DNA of 29,109 nt from an uncultured Lachnospiraceae bacterium (GTDB lineage: Bacteria; Bacillota; Clostridia; Lachnospirales; Lachnospiraceae): positions 1 through 29,109 of the forward strand of contig CACZSB010000044.1 of the NCBI GenBank assembly GCA_902783765.1, written 5' to 3'. Made by a program: the position numbers and the translations under genes. The number at the start of each line of letters is the position of its first letter. Positions within the stretch are counted from its first letter, which is position 1. The notes below the pieces were generated by a model. It saw only the letters and a program-made list of their open reading frames with translations, did not search any database and was not told the DNA's origin. This document shows positions 15,677 to 22,902 of this stretch, piece after piece.

Positions 15677-16750
15677 ATGGAGCCTGGGCCCCGGAAAAGC
15701 CGGGCAATTGCGAATAATGATCCAAGAGTAAAAAATAACCAATTCAGTTTTCTTTTTCGTCAACGCATTTACCCGAATAAAAAAGAAAATAAAAGTCTCT
15801 CCCAAGACCCGATTTCCGAGGCCCCCTTCCTTCCGGGCTCTATAACGGTGGAAGCGGCCCTGACCCTGCCCTTTTTTCTGCTGCTTTTTTCTTTGTTTTT
15901 TACCTTTTTCAGTGCGCAGCTTTGGCAGCTTCGGCTCCAGCGGGCTCTGGACGGGGTTTGTGAGGATGTGGCGGTTTGGTCTTACCTGGTGGATTTTGCG
16001 GAGGATTACTGCGGCAAGGACATCCTTTCCTTAGCCGATGGGGGACTCCTGGAAGGAGCCTTAAGCGGTGACGGGGAGGCGGTGGTCTCTCTGTTAAAGG
16101 GGGAAGGGGATATTCTTCAGGAAATCCGTCAATTCCTCATTAGCCGGGGAACGGCGCTGCTTTGGCAACCCCTGCTGAAGGAATGGGTGGTGGAGCGGGC
16201 AGGTCGCAGCCAATTGGAGGCCTCCCCTATCCGGGGCGGGCCGGCGGGGCTGTCCCTGTCTGGCAGCACCCTGAAAAACCGGGAGCTGGATCTGGTATTA
16301 ACATATCAGGTGGAGTCCTTTATCAGCTTTCCCTTAAAGCTCAGCTTCCCGGTGGCCCAGCGCAGTGCCCGGCAGCTGTGGGTGGGGACCCGGGTCCAGA
16401 AATGGGATGCGGAGGAAGAGGAGGAAGAGGCCCAGGAGGCCTGTTGTTTTGTGACGGAAACAGGCTCCGTTTATCACAAAACAAAGGGCTGCCGTGTGCT
16501 GGATTTAAAGGTTCAGACGGTGAGCTTTTCCTCCCTCCCCTCCCTGCGCAACACCAGCGGCGGCAAATACTATGCCTGTGCCCGCTGCGCCCGGGGCGGC
16601 GAGCCCCCTGGGGAGGTGATCATCACCATTCCCGGGAGTCGTTATCATTTCAAATCCGATTGCCGAAATCTGAAAAGGACCATTATCGAATTATCTGTCA
16701 GCGAGGCCGAAGAAAAATACCGGCCCTGTCATTTTTGCGGAGGTGAATAA
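15677..16750 (+). CDS. TadE-like pseudopilin with duplicated Cys/His module
   Basis: The 357-residue protein begins with a long leader of about 54 residues, basic and Asn-rich, ending in PGSITVEAALTLPFF. This is a prepilin-peptidase-like site with Gly54 and Glu59 at +5, followed by a hydrophobic helix. The extracytoplasmic part ends in two related modules in the last 100 residues: YHKTKGC...YYACARC and YHFKSDC...YRPCHFC. Both have the form H-x4-C ... C-x2-C, which suggests metal or disulfide structures. A GTG at 15668 is in frame, but ATG 15677 is 8 bases after AGGAGG. The leader is encoded by unusually A/T-rich DNA (about 15710-15810). Confidence 0.8.
   Translation: MEPGPRKSRAIANNDPRVKNNQFSFLFRQRIYPNKKENKSLSQDPISEAPFLPGSITVEAALTLPFFLLLFSLFFTFFSAQLWQLRLQRALDGVCEDVAVWSYLVDFAEDYCGKDILSLADGGLLEGALSGDGEAVVSLLKGEGDILQEIRQFLISRGTALLWQPLLKEWVVERAGRSQLEASPIRGGPAGLSLSGSTLKNRELDLVLTYQVESFISFPLKLSFPVAQRSARQLWVGTRVQKWDAEEEEEEAQEACCFVTETGSVYHKTKGCRVLDLKVQTVSFSSLPSLRNTSGGKYYACARCARGGEPPGEVIITIPGSRYHFKSDCRNLKRTIIELSVSEAEEKYRPCHFCGGE
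16739..16743 (+). promoter_or_regulatory. Ribosome binding site deciding the prepilin peptidase start
   Basis: GGAGG lies 8 bases before TTG 16752 and overlaps the alternative GTG 16743, which therefore cannot use it. This favours a TTG start for the A24 peptidase. Confidence 0.6.
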
Positions 16751-16751
16751 A

Positions 16752-17219
16752 TTGCAATGGGTGCTCAATATAGGCTTTTTGACATATTTGATTCTTCTGG
16801 CCCGGGCAGATCTAAAGAGCCGGAGCCTGCCCCCGGCCCTGCTGCTGGGAGGCGGCATTCTGGGATGCTTCCTTTTGGGCCTAAGGCTTTTAGGGGGCGG
16901 ATTGGGCCCGGAAAGCCTTTTGGCGGCATACGGGCCGGGGCTTCTCTTGGGGCTTGTTCTTTGGGGCATTTCCCGTATCAGCGGCGGCGCTCTGGGCCGG
17001 GGAGACAGCCTGGCCTTTATCAGCTTTTCCTTTTGGAAGCCCTGGGATTTTTGTTTTTCCCTGCTGGTTTTCTCTTCCCTTTTGCTGGCTCTGACCGGGG
17101 CCCTTATCATGCTGAAGCGGAGAGAAAAAAAGGACCTGAGACTGCCCCTTATGCCCTTTGCCGCCGGCTGGGCCCTGGTGCTGATTCTGAGCGAGCTTAT
17201 GCCGGCAGCTTCACCGTAG
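16752..17219 (+). CDS. A24 family prepilin peptidase (TadV/CpaA-like)
   Basis: The roughly 155-residue polytopic membrane protein has the two catalytic aspartates of the type IV prepilin peptidase family: Asp20 in RADLKSRSLP, and Asp85 in GGALGRGDSLAF (the GxGD motif). It would cleave the leader of the Flp1-like pilin and of the pseudopilins in this operon. It is short and lacks an N-methylation domain, as in other Tad peptidases. TTG 16752 is preferred as start because of the ribosome binding site, although GTG 16743 is possible. The 3' end (stop TAG 17217-17219) overlaps the frame of the following pseudopilin. An A-AAA-AAG heptamer at 17126-17132 is in phase with this frame. Confidence 0.85.
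   Translation: MQWVLNIGFLTYLILLARADLKSRSLPPALLLGGGILGCFLLGLRLLGGGLGPESLLAAYGPGLLLGLVLWGISRISGGALGRGDSLAFISFSFWKPWDFCFSLLVFSSLLLALTGALIMLKRREKKDLRLPLMPFAAGWALVLILSELMPAASP
17126..17132 (+). other. A-AAA-AAG heptamer, possible -1 frameshift site
   Basis: The seven bases A-AAA-AAG (17126-17132) sit in the A24 peptidase frame with exactly the phase needed for -1 slippage (AAA at 17127, AAG at 17130). The -1 frame is open from here into the pseudopilin. The nearest purine-rich SD-like sequence is only 3 bases upstream, closer than in the dnaX-type sites, and I see no strong downstream stem. It may be coincidental. Confidence 0.3.
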
Positions 17220-17416
17220 AGGCAGCCTTTATCATGACCATGGTGTTGGGGGTCCTTTTTCTGCTGATCCGCCTGGCCCTGGCAGCCCGGGGAAAGGTGA
17301 TGGGAGAGGCGGCTACTTTTGCGGAATTGCTGCCCCGCTACCATCAGGGGCTAAGGCCTGTGGATCTGATCCATATCGGGGATTTTATACAGGCATGGGT
17401 CCCCCCGGCCCATTGA
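17168..17416 (+). CDS. Small TadE-like pseudopilin, start codon not identified
   Basis: The frame ending at TGA 17414-17416 contains AGSFTVEAAFIMTMVLGVLF, a clear prepilin-like signal (Gly, then Glu at +5, then a hydrophobic helix). About 45 soluble residues follow, ending in VPPAH. The coding signal is convincing but no ATG, GTG or TTG with a ribosome binding site precedes it. The nearest upstream candidate is a CTG at 17168 without a visible site, and the first ATG (17234) lies inside the helix. Coordinates therefore use the CTG provisionally. Possibilities are a non-standard start, a -1 shift from the peptidase frame, or a lost or mis-read start. The 51 bases up to 17219 overlap the A24 peptidase. 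Confidence 0.6.
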   Translation: MGPGADSERAYAGSFTVEAAFIMTMVLGVLFLLIRLALAARGKVMGEAATFAELLPRYHQGLRPVDLIHIGDFIQAWVPPAH

Positions 17417-17431
17417 TGAAAGGAGAAACTG

Positions 17432-18034
17432 ATGCTGCTGGATAACATGGATTTCGTTCAGGAACTGGACGGTCATTATCTGCTTTTGGATGCCCCACAG
17501 CAGGGGGGATTTGAGGAAAATATGATGATGCGGGCCGCTCCGGCCTGCCTGCTTCCCCTGCATATTTATCAAACCGATCCCCGGCGCTATGCCTATGAAA
17601 TCAGCGGCCGGGAAAGCCTGCTAAAGCGCTGCGGCCGGGGGGCCTTGGAGGCGGAGGAGCTGCGGGATATCCTGGGCAGCATTTATCGGACTTCCGAGGA
17701 AATGGAACGCTATTTATTAAGACCTGACAGCCTGATTCTGGAGCCCGGCCTCATGTACCGAAGCCGGGGAGACTGGGCCTTTATTGCTCACCCCGGGCAC
17801 CAGGAGCCGCTGTCCGAGCAATTGGGCAGCCTGTCCCGCTTTTTCCTTCGAAAAAGCGACCGGGAGGACCCGGAAACCGCCGCTTTCAGCTTTGCCTTCT
17901 TTCAGCTATGCCATGAGGAAGCTGTGACGCTGCCCCGGATCTTGAACATGATAGAGGAAGAAAGGCCCACGGAAAAGCTCAGACATAAGAAAAAGCCCCT
18001 GAGCCTGGCTCGGCTTTTGGGAAAGCGGGATTAA
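17432..18034 (+). CDS. DUF6382-like protein without FHA domain
   Basis: The 200-residue cytoplasmic protein has a DUF6382-type pattern: HYLLLDAPQQGG near residue 16, CLLPLHIYQTDPRRYAYEISGRESL (about 38-63), LRDILGSIYRTSEEMERYLLRPDSLILEPGLMY (80-112), and a C-terminal CHEEAVTLPRILNMIEEE. In clostridial Tad loci this domain usually precedes an FHA domain, and here the FHA part is absent. Its role is unknown. AAGGAG lies 7 bases before ATG 17432. It is the last gene of the pilus operon, and a weak GC hairpin with four T follows. Confidence 0.7.
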   Translation: MLLDNMDFVQELDGHYLLLDAPQQGGFEENMMMRAAPACLLPLHIYQTDPRRYAYEISGRESLLKRCGRGALEAEELRDILGSIYRTSEEMERYLLRPDSLILEPGLMYRSRGDWAFIAHPGHQEPLSEQLGSLSRFFLRKSDREDPETAAFSFAFFQLCHEEAVTLPRILNMIEEERPTEKLRHKKKPLSLARLLGKRD

Positions 18035-18038
18035 ATCG

Positions 18039-18068
18039 GGGCCTCCCTTGCGGGGCCGGGGCCCTTTT
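18039..18068 (+). terminator. Weak terminator at the end of the Tad operon
   Basis: GGGCC (18039-18043) pairs with GGCCC (18060-18064), with alternative GC pairings in the 16-base loop, followed by TTTT (18065-18068). The -35 box of the next promoter lies in the loop. Confidence 0.35.
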
Positions 18069-18076
18069 GATATAAT
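18048..18076 (+). promoter_or_regulatory. Sigma-A type promoter of the Sua5/dCMP deaminase operon
   Basis: TTGCGG (18048-18053) and a perfect TATAAT (18071-18076) are separated by 17 bases. The predicted start point near 18083 leaves about 15 bases to the chosen start codon at 18098. Confidence 0.65.
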
Positions 18077-18097
18077 GTCTCCGCTATGGAGACGCTG

Positions 18098-19135
18098 ATG
18101 AAAAGAATTGGAGCAGCGGAGCCGAAGGATCCTGTCCTTCAGGAGGCCGGGGCGTTGATTCGCCGGGGGGAACTGGTGGCCTTTCCCACAGAAACCGTAT
18201 ATGGACTGGGGGGGAACGGTCTCAATCCCGAAGCTGCCAGAAAGATATATGAAGCTAAGGGGCGTCCTTCGGATAATCCCCTGATTCTTCATGTGGCGGA
18301 GGAAGCCCAAATCCCGGAACTGGTCCGTGAGTATCCTCCCCGGGCCAGGGCTCTGGCCCAGGCCTTTTGGCCGGGGCCTCTGACCATGATCCTGCCCAAA
18401 AGCAGTCGGGTCCCCCGGGAAAGCACCGGCGGTCTGGATACGGTGGCCCTTCGCATGCCATCCCATGAGGGCGCCCGGGCCTTCTTAAAAGCGGCGGCTT
18501 TGCCGGTGGCAGCCCCCAGTGCCAATCGATCGGGGCGTCCCAGCCCCACGGAGGCGGCAGCGGTATGGGAGGACATGCAGGGCAGGATCCCGTTGATTCT
18601 GGATGGGGGCCCCTGTGAAATCGGCCTGGAATCCACCATTGTGGATTTAAGCGTCCCGGTGCCCACCCTGCTGCGCCCGGGTTTTTACGGACTGAAGGCA
18701 CTGGAAGAGGTGCTGGGGCTGGTGGCGGTGGACCCTGCTCTTTTCCGGGAACTGGAAGAAGGGGAGGCACCGAAGGCCCCGGGTATGAAATATCGACATT
18801 ATGCCCCCCAGGTTCCCCTGACCCTTGTGGAGGGGCAGGATGCGCCCCGGGCCGCCTATATCATGGGCCAGGCGGCGGCCGGTCCCCGGACAGCGGCCCT
18901 GGTCCATCAGGAAAACCTGTCCCTCTACCGGGAGGCTCCCCAGCTTTTATTGATTCCCCTGGGCAGCCGCAGCGACAGCCGGGAAACCGCCCGCAGACTC
19001 TTTTCCCTGCTGCGGAGTTTGGACAAGCTGGCTCTGGACCAGGTATTTTGCGAATCCTTCCCGGAGGGAGAATTGGGAGAAGCGGTTATGAACCGGCTCA
19101 GCCGGGCGGCGGGCGGTCGGATCATCAATATCTGA
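18098..19135 (+). CDS. L-threonylcarbamoyladenylate synthase (Sua5/YwlC type)
   Basis: The 345-residue protein has a YrdC/TsaC domain (about 1-200: GELVAFPTETVYGLG, KGRPSDNPLILHV, WPGPLTMILP, APSANRSGRPSPT, and a terminal RPGFYG) and a C-terminal Sua5 domain (about 225-340, MKYRHYAPQ...). It makes threonylcarbamoyl-AMP from Thr, bicarbonate and ATP for the t6A37 tRNA modification. ATG 18086 also opens the frame, but it is nearly leaderless relative to the predicted promoter. ATG 18098 has GGAGA 5 bases upstream and is preferred. It is first in an operon with dCMP deaminase (13 bases apart). Confidence 0.94.
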   Translation: MKRIGAAEPKDPVLQEAGALIRRGELVAFPTETVYGLGGNGLNPEAARKIYEAKGRPSDNPLILHVAEEAQIPELVREYPPRARALAQAFWPGPLTMILPKSSRVPRESTGGLDTVALRMPSHEGARAFLKAAALPVAAPSANRSGRPSPTEAAAVWEDMQGRIPLILDGGPCEIGLESTIVDLSVPVPTLLRPGFYGLKALEEVLGLVAVDPALFRELEEGEAPKAPGMKYRHYAPQVPLTLVEGQDAPRAAYIMGQAAAGPRTAALVHQENLSLYREAPQLLLIPLGSRSDSRETARRLFSLLRSLDKLALDQVFCESFPEGELGEAVMNRLSRAAGGRIINI

Positions 19136-19148
19136 AGGAGAAACGATC

Positions 19149-19631
19149 ATGGAAAAAAGACAGGATTATATCAGCTGGGACGAATATTTTATGGGGGTGG
19201 CCAAGCTCAGTGCCGCCCGTTCCAAGGACCCCAACACCCAGGTGGGCGCCTGCATTGTGAGCAGCGACAACAAGATATTATCCATGGGCTATAATGGCTT
19301 TCCCCTGGGCTGCTCCGACGACGAGTTCCCCTGGGACCGGGAAGGAGAACCCTATGACAGCAAATATTTCTACTCCGCCCACAGTGAGCTCAATGCCATT
19401 TTGAATTACCGAGGGGGCAGTCTGGAGGGCAGCAAGATTTATGTGACCCTTTTCCCCTGCAATGAATGTGCCAAGGCCCTGATTCAGAGCGGCATCCGCA
19501 CTGTAATCTATGCCGATGACAAGTATGCCGACACCCCCTCCGTGCTGGCCTCCAAGCGCATGATGAATGCCGCCGGCGTAAAATATGTGCCCTACAAAGC
19601 CAGCGGCCGCCGGGTGGAACTTAGTTTATAA
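19149..19631 (+). CDS. Deoxycytidylate deaminase
   Basis: The 160-residue cytidine/deoxycytidylate deaminase family protein has zinc ligands His78 (HSELNAI, with Glu80 as proton shuttle) and Cys104/Cys107 (PCNEC). The NTQVGACIV and GYNGFP motifs are also present. It converts dCMP to dUMP for thymidylate synthesis. The usual HAE motif is HSE here, an acceptable variant. ATG 19149 follows AAGGAG at 8 bases. The stop TAA (19629-19631) is followed, in the same frame, by AAC GTG, where the next long gene begins. Confidence 0.93.
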   Translation: MEKRQDYISWDEYFMGVAKLSAARSKDPNTQVGACIVSSDNKILSMGYNGFPLGCSDDEFPWDREGEPYDSKYFYSAHSELNAILNYRGGSLEGSKIYVTLFPCNECAKALIQSGIRTVIYADDKYADTPSVLASKRMMNAAGVKYVPYKASGRRVELSL

Positions 19632-19634
19632 AAC

Positions 19635-22052
19635 GTGACAGCCAAACGTAAAAAAATCATCATCCTCAGCCTGGTCTTTTTGCTGACCTTCCTTTACGGT
19701 CTGCTCGGCAAACGGGAGGCGGGGCAAATCAGCCGCAGCGGGTCTGCCTTTTCCGGGGCGGCCTGGCCCATTATGTGCTTTGAATGGGGGGAATACAGGC
19801 TGAATCCCCTTTACGGCAGCACCAATCAGGAGGCGGCGGGGAGCGATTATCAAACGGTTTATCCTTTGACGGAGGACAAACTGGAAATGACGGTCTGTTT
19901 GCTGGACGGTCAGGAACGGCCCCGTTCCATCTCCTATGAATTGCGGGATGAGGGCGGCGGCCGCCTGGTTTCCCGGGGCAGCATTGCCAGCTTTGAGGGG
20001 GAAAAGAACGCCCTTCGTTTTCAGCTGCGTTTCGAGGATATTTTGCAGGCGGACCGATATTATCATTTGCATTGGACCGTGGATATGGTCACCGGGACCC
20101 TGCATTATTATACCCGGGTCATTCGGCTTTCCGATGCCAAGCCCCTGGAGGCTCTGACGGCCTATGCGGTGAAATTGCACAGCGACCTTTTGAGCCGGGA
20201 AACCGCCCGGGCTTATCAGGCATATATGGAGACGGACACCCGCACGGATAAAAATACCCTGGCCTATGTGAATATCAATGGCAGCTTTGATCAGCTGGCC
20301 TGGGGCAGCAGTCAGGTGACGGAAGTATCCTCCCCCTGGATGACCCTGGAGGCCATCCAGACCAATTATGCCTATTATACCTTTGATTCTCTGATGGAGG
20401 CAGGGGCACCGGAGAGTCGACGGAGCTTCCGGGTGCGGGAATCCGTGGGGCTTCAATACAGTGAGAATGCCATTTACTGGCTCAATTACGAACGTCATGC
20501 CCAGCAGCTTTGGGATCCTATGGAAAATATCAGCAGCGCCGCGGGCTTCCTTTTGGGGGTTCAGGAGGTGGAAAAACTCCAGCGGGTAAGCAGCAGCAAT
20601 GAAAAATACACTGCCTTTGTGGTGGCCGGCGAACTGTATTGCTATGATGCGGAGAACCAGAAACTGGTCCGTATTTTCAGCTTCCGCAGGAGCGGAGCCC
20701 ATGAGCTGCGAATCCTCCAGCAGGACTATGACATTAAGATCTTGGAGGTGAGCGATCAGGGGACCGTGGATTTTGTGGTCAGCGGTTATATGAACGGGGG
20801 CCCTCGGGAAGGAGCCTGCGGCCTATCCTTCATGCGCTATCAGCCGGAGCGCCGGCGGGTGGAGGAGCATATCTTTTTGGCCTCCCGGCAAAGCCCCCGG
20901 CTGCTGCTGAAGGAACTGGACCGGCTTTTGATGAAGGGAAATGACCACTTCCTGTATTTTGCCTTTGACGGACAGGTGCTGGTGATGGATATCAGTACCG
21001 GGGAAACGGCGGTGCTGGTTTCCCGCAACGAATATAAAAGTCTTCAGGTCAACGAAAGAGGCACGGTTTTCGCCTGGGGCAGCGGCTCGGACCCCGCCCG
21101 CCCGGATGCCCTGCGGATTGTGGACCTGGAAAAAGGGAAAAACGCAAACCTCTCCGGCGGCGATCAGGACTTTACCCGCCCCCTGGGCTTTATTCAGGAG
21201 GATCTTTTGGTGGGCTACGGCAGCTGGACCGACCCCGGGCTTTTCAATGGTGTGGAACCGGAATACCCCATGAACCGTCTGGTGATTCTGGATAGCGAGC
21301 AACATCAGATATACCAGTATGTTTTTGAAAACATACTGATCACCGGGGTGGAAATCAGTGAGGAAAAGGTGGTGATCCACCGCTTCAGCCGTCAGGCGGA
21401 AAGCGGCGTCTACAGCTATATGGATGCGGATGTGATGCTCCGCAATGACGGGGAGGGCAATCAGACCCTGGACTTTTCTGAAAGCCAGAGCGAAACGATG
21501 ATGAAAACCCTGGTTCTGTCCCACGCCCGGCTCCCCTCATCTCTGCGAATCAGCCGGGAAACCGCAGACAGCTTCGTGCCCGGGGCGGAAATCTCCCTGC
21601 CCGGCGCGGTGGGCGAAGAGCCCCTGGAGCAGTATTACGCCTACGGAAAGGGCCAGCTGCTGGCGGTATGCGCCACCCCTGGTGAGGCCATACGGATTGC
21701 GGCGGAGGCCTATGCCCATGTGCTGGACGGGACGGGGCGGCTCATCTGGTGCTGGAGTCCCCGGCGGGAAAGTCAGGTGCTGCCCCAGGTCACCACAGGC
21801 TTTGATGGGGAAAAGGACCCGTTAAATGTGAGCGGTGCCGGCTACAGACCCCTGCTATATTATTTAAACGAAAACCTGCCCATCTACTGGCTGGCTCCGG
21901 ACATGACGCCCCAGTGGGTCATCGGTTATGAATGGCAGAATGTGATATTATTTAATCCCGAGACCGGTGAGACCTATCGTATGCCTCAGGAAAGCTTTGA
22001 AGAAAGCATCCGGCGGGACAACAACAACCTTTGGATACCGGATAATCCCTGA
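19635..22052 (+). CDS. Large membrane-anchored or secreted protein, possible degenerate C39-like C-terminus
   Basis: The 805-residue protein starts with MTAKRKKIIILSLVFLLTFLYGLLG, a signal peptide or N-terminal anchor. The long extracytoplasmic part has repeated strand-rich segments (e.g. VEEHIFLASRQ..., VLVMDISTGETAVLV, LRIVDLEKGKNANL) that could be a beta-propeller. I do not recognise the whole as a family. The last 90 residues (GAGYRPLLYYLNENLPIYWL, WVIGYEWQNVILFNPETGETYRM) resemble a C39-like cysteine peptidase C-terminal half, without a clear catalytic Cys. The start is GTG 19635 with only a weak GGTGGAAC site. It lies in the same frame as the dCMP deaminase and two codons after its stop, so reinitiation is likely. 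Confidence 0.75.
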   Translation: MTAKRKKIIILSLVFLLTFLYGLLGKREAGQISRSGSAFSGAAWPIMCFEWGEYRLNPLYGSTNQEAAGSDYQTVYPLTEDKLEMTVCLLDGQERPRSISYELRDEGGGRLVSRGSIASFEGEKNALRFQLRFEDILQADRYYHLHWTVDMVTGTLHYYTRVIRLSDAKPLEALTAYAVKLHSDLLSRETARAYQAYMETDTRTDKNTLAYVNINGSFDQLAWGSSQVTEVSSPWMTLEAIQTNYAYYTFDSLMEAGAPESRRSFRVRESVGLQYSENAIYWLNYERHAQQLWDPMENISSAAGFLLGVQEVEKLQRVSSSNEKYTAFVVAGELYCYDAENQKLVRIFSFRRSGAHELRILQQDYDIKILEVSDQGTVDFVVSGYMNGGPREGACGLSFMRYQPERRRVEEHIFLASRQSPRLLLKELDRLLMKGNDHFLYFAFDGQVLVMDISTGETAVLVSRNEYKSLQVNERGTVFAWGSGSDPARPDALRIVDLEKGKNANLSGGDQDFTRPLGFIQEDLLVGYGSWTDPGLFNGVEPEYPMNRLVILDSEQHQIYQYVFENILITGVEISEEKVVIHRFSRQAESGVYSYMDADVMLRNDGEGNQTLDFSESQSETMMKTLVLSHARLPSSLRISRETADSFVPGAEISLPGAVGEEPLEQYYAYGKGQLLAVCATPGEAIRIAAEAYAHVLDGTGRLIWCWSPRRESQVLPQVTTGFDGEKDPLNVSGAGYRPLLYYLNENLPIYWLAPDMTPQWVIGYEWQNVILFNPETGETYRMPQESFEESIRRDNNNLWIPDNP

Positions 22053-22074
22053 GACCCTGGGCGGATCAGGGATT
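22044..22074 (+). terminator. Possible terminator after the 805-aa gene
   Basis: AATCCCTG (22044-22051) and CAGGGATT (22067-22074) form an 8-bp inverted repeat with a 15-base loop that spans the stop codon, followed by TTCC. The T-run is short, so the strength is doubtful. Confidence 0.4.
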
Positions 22075-22121
22075 TTCCGCAAAAACAGGAATTTACACCC
22101 GGCAAACATCATCCCCGGGTC

Positions 22122-22150
22122 TTGCAATGGGCGGGATTATTTGTTATTGT
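22122..22150 (+). promoter_or_regulatory. Probable promoter of the LytS-like kinase gene
   Basis: TTGCAA (22122-22127) and TATTGT (22145-22150) are separated by 17 bases, leaving a leader of about 55 A/T-rich bases before the AGGAGG site and the ATG at 22213. Confidence 0.5.
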
Positions 22151-22212
22151 AAGAGGAAGATATTTTTGGAACTATAAAATAGCCTTTATGTGGTTTTTAC
22201 AGGAGGAAGTCT

Positions 22213-22902
22213 ATGAGTGGTTTATTCAGCGGATTCAAAAAAAACACAGAGCCGGAAGCTCCGGTGACGGCTCAGGCAACGACCCCCGTCGCCACAAAAG
22301 ACGAATTTGGGGAAATGAAAGAACGGCTTCATTTGGGTGCAGCCCGGATGAAACCCCATTTCATGGGAAATATTTTAAGTGCCCTGCATCATCTTTGCGA
22401 TGAAGATACGGAAAGAGCCCAGGAAACCATTCTGGCCCTGTTCGGATATCTGCGCCAAAGCGTGGAGGGCCTGAACCGGAAAGAGCTTTTACCTTACTCC
22501 TGGGAACTGGGGCATGCCCAGAATTATCTGGCCTTGGAAGAGCTGCGTTTTGAAGGCCGGCTCATTGCCGAGGTGGAAACGGATGTGGAAAGCTTTGAAA
22601 TTCCCCCCATTACCCTTCAGCCCCTGGTAGAAAACGCCATTAAGCACGGCCTGGCTCCCCTGGAGAGACCCTGCCATGTAACGGTGCTGACCCGGCGCAT
22701 GGCCGACGGCAGCGTGCAAATCCAGGTCACGGACGACGGGGCGGGCTTCGACACCGCCATTTTGTCCAGCCCGGAATATGAGGAAAAGAGCTTGGCCTGT
22801 ATCCGCCGGCGTTTACAGCGGGAGGTCAACGGGACTATGGAAATTGTAAGCAGTCCCGGAAACGGAACCTGCGTAACGGTGACCCTGCCTCCCCAGAATT
22901 AA
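22213..22902 (+). CDS. Soluble LytS/YehU-type histidine kinase
   Basis: The 229-residue protein contains only the kinase core: a His_kinase (PF06580) domain with the phospho-His49 in KPHFMGNILSALHHL (canonical QPHFLFN), and a GHKL ATPase with N-box LQPLVENAIKHGL, G-box DDGAGFD and a terminal GNGTCVTVTLP. There is no transmembrane segment, and residues 1-30 are a Pro/Thr/Ala-rich tail. It would be a cytoplasmic kinase receiving its signal from another protein. No LytTR response regulator lies beside it. ATG 22213 follows AGGAGG by 6 bases. The stop overlaps the convergent DegV-kinase gene by 4 bases. Confidence 0.88.
   Translation: MSGLFSGFKKNTEPEAPVTAQATTPVATKDEFGEMKERLHLGAARMKPHFMGNILSALHHLCDEDTERAQETILALFGYLRQSVEGLNRKELLPYSWELGHAQNYLALEELRFEGRLIAEVETDVESFEIPPITLQPLVENAIKHGLAPLERPCHVTVLTRRMADGSVQIQVTDDGAGFDTAILSSPEYEEKSLACIRRRLQREVNGTMEIVSSPGNGTCVTVTLPPQN

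Noticed and set aside
16757..17416. A 219-codon open frame running across the whole prepilin peptidase gene
   Set aside because: Only its last 75 codons look like protein (the pseudopilin). The rest is Gly/Pro/Arg-rich shadow sequence of the A24 peptidase gene.
19626..20702. A 358-codon minus-strand open frame opposite the 805-residue gene
   Set aside because: The composition is His/Gln/Gly-rich without any domain, it has no ribosome binding site, and the plus strand has the better coding signal.
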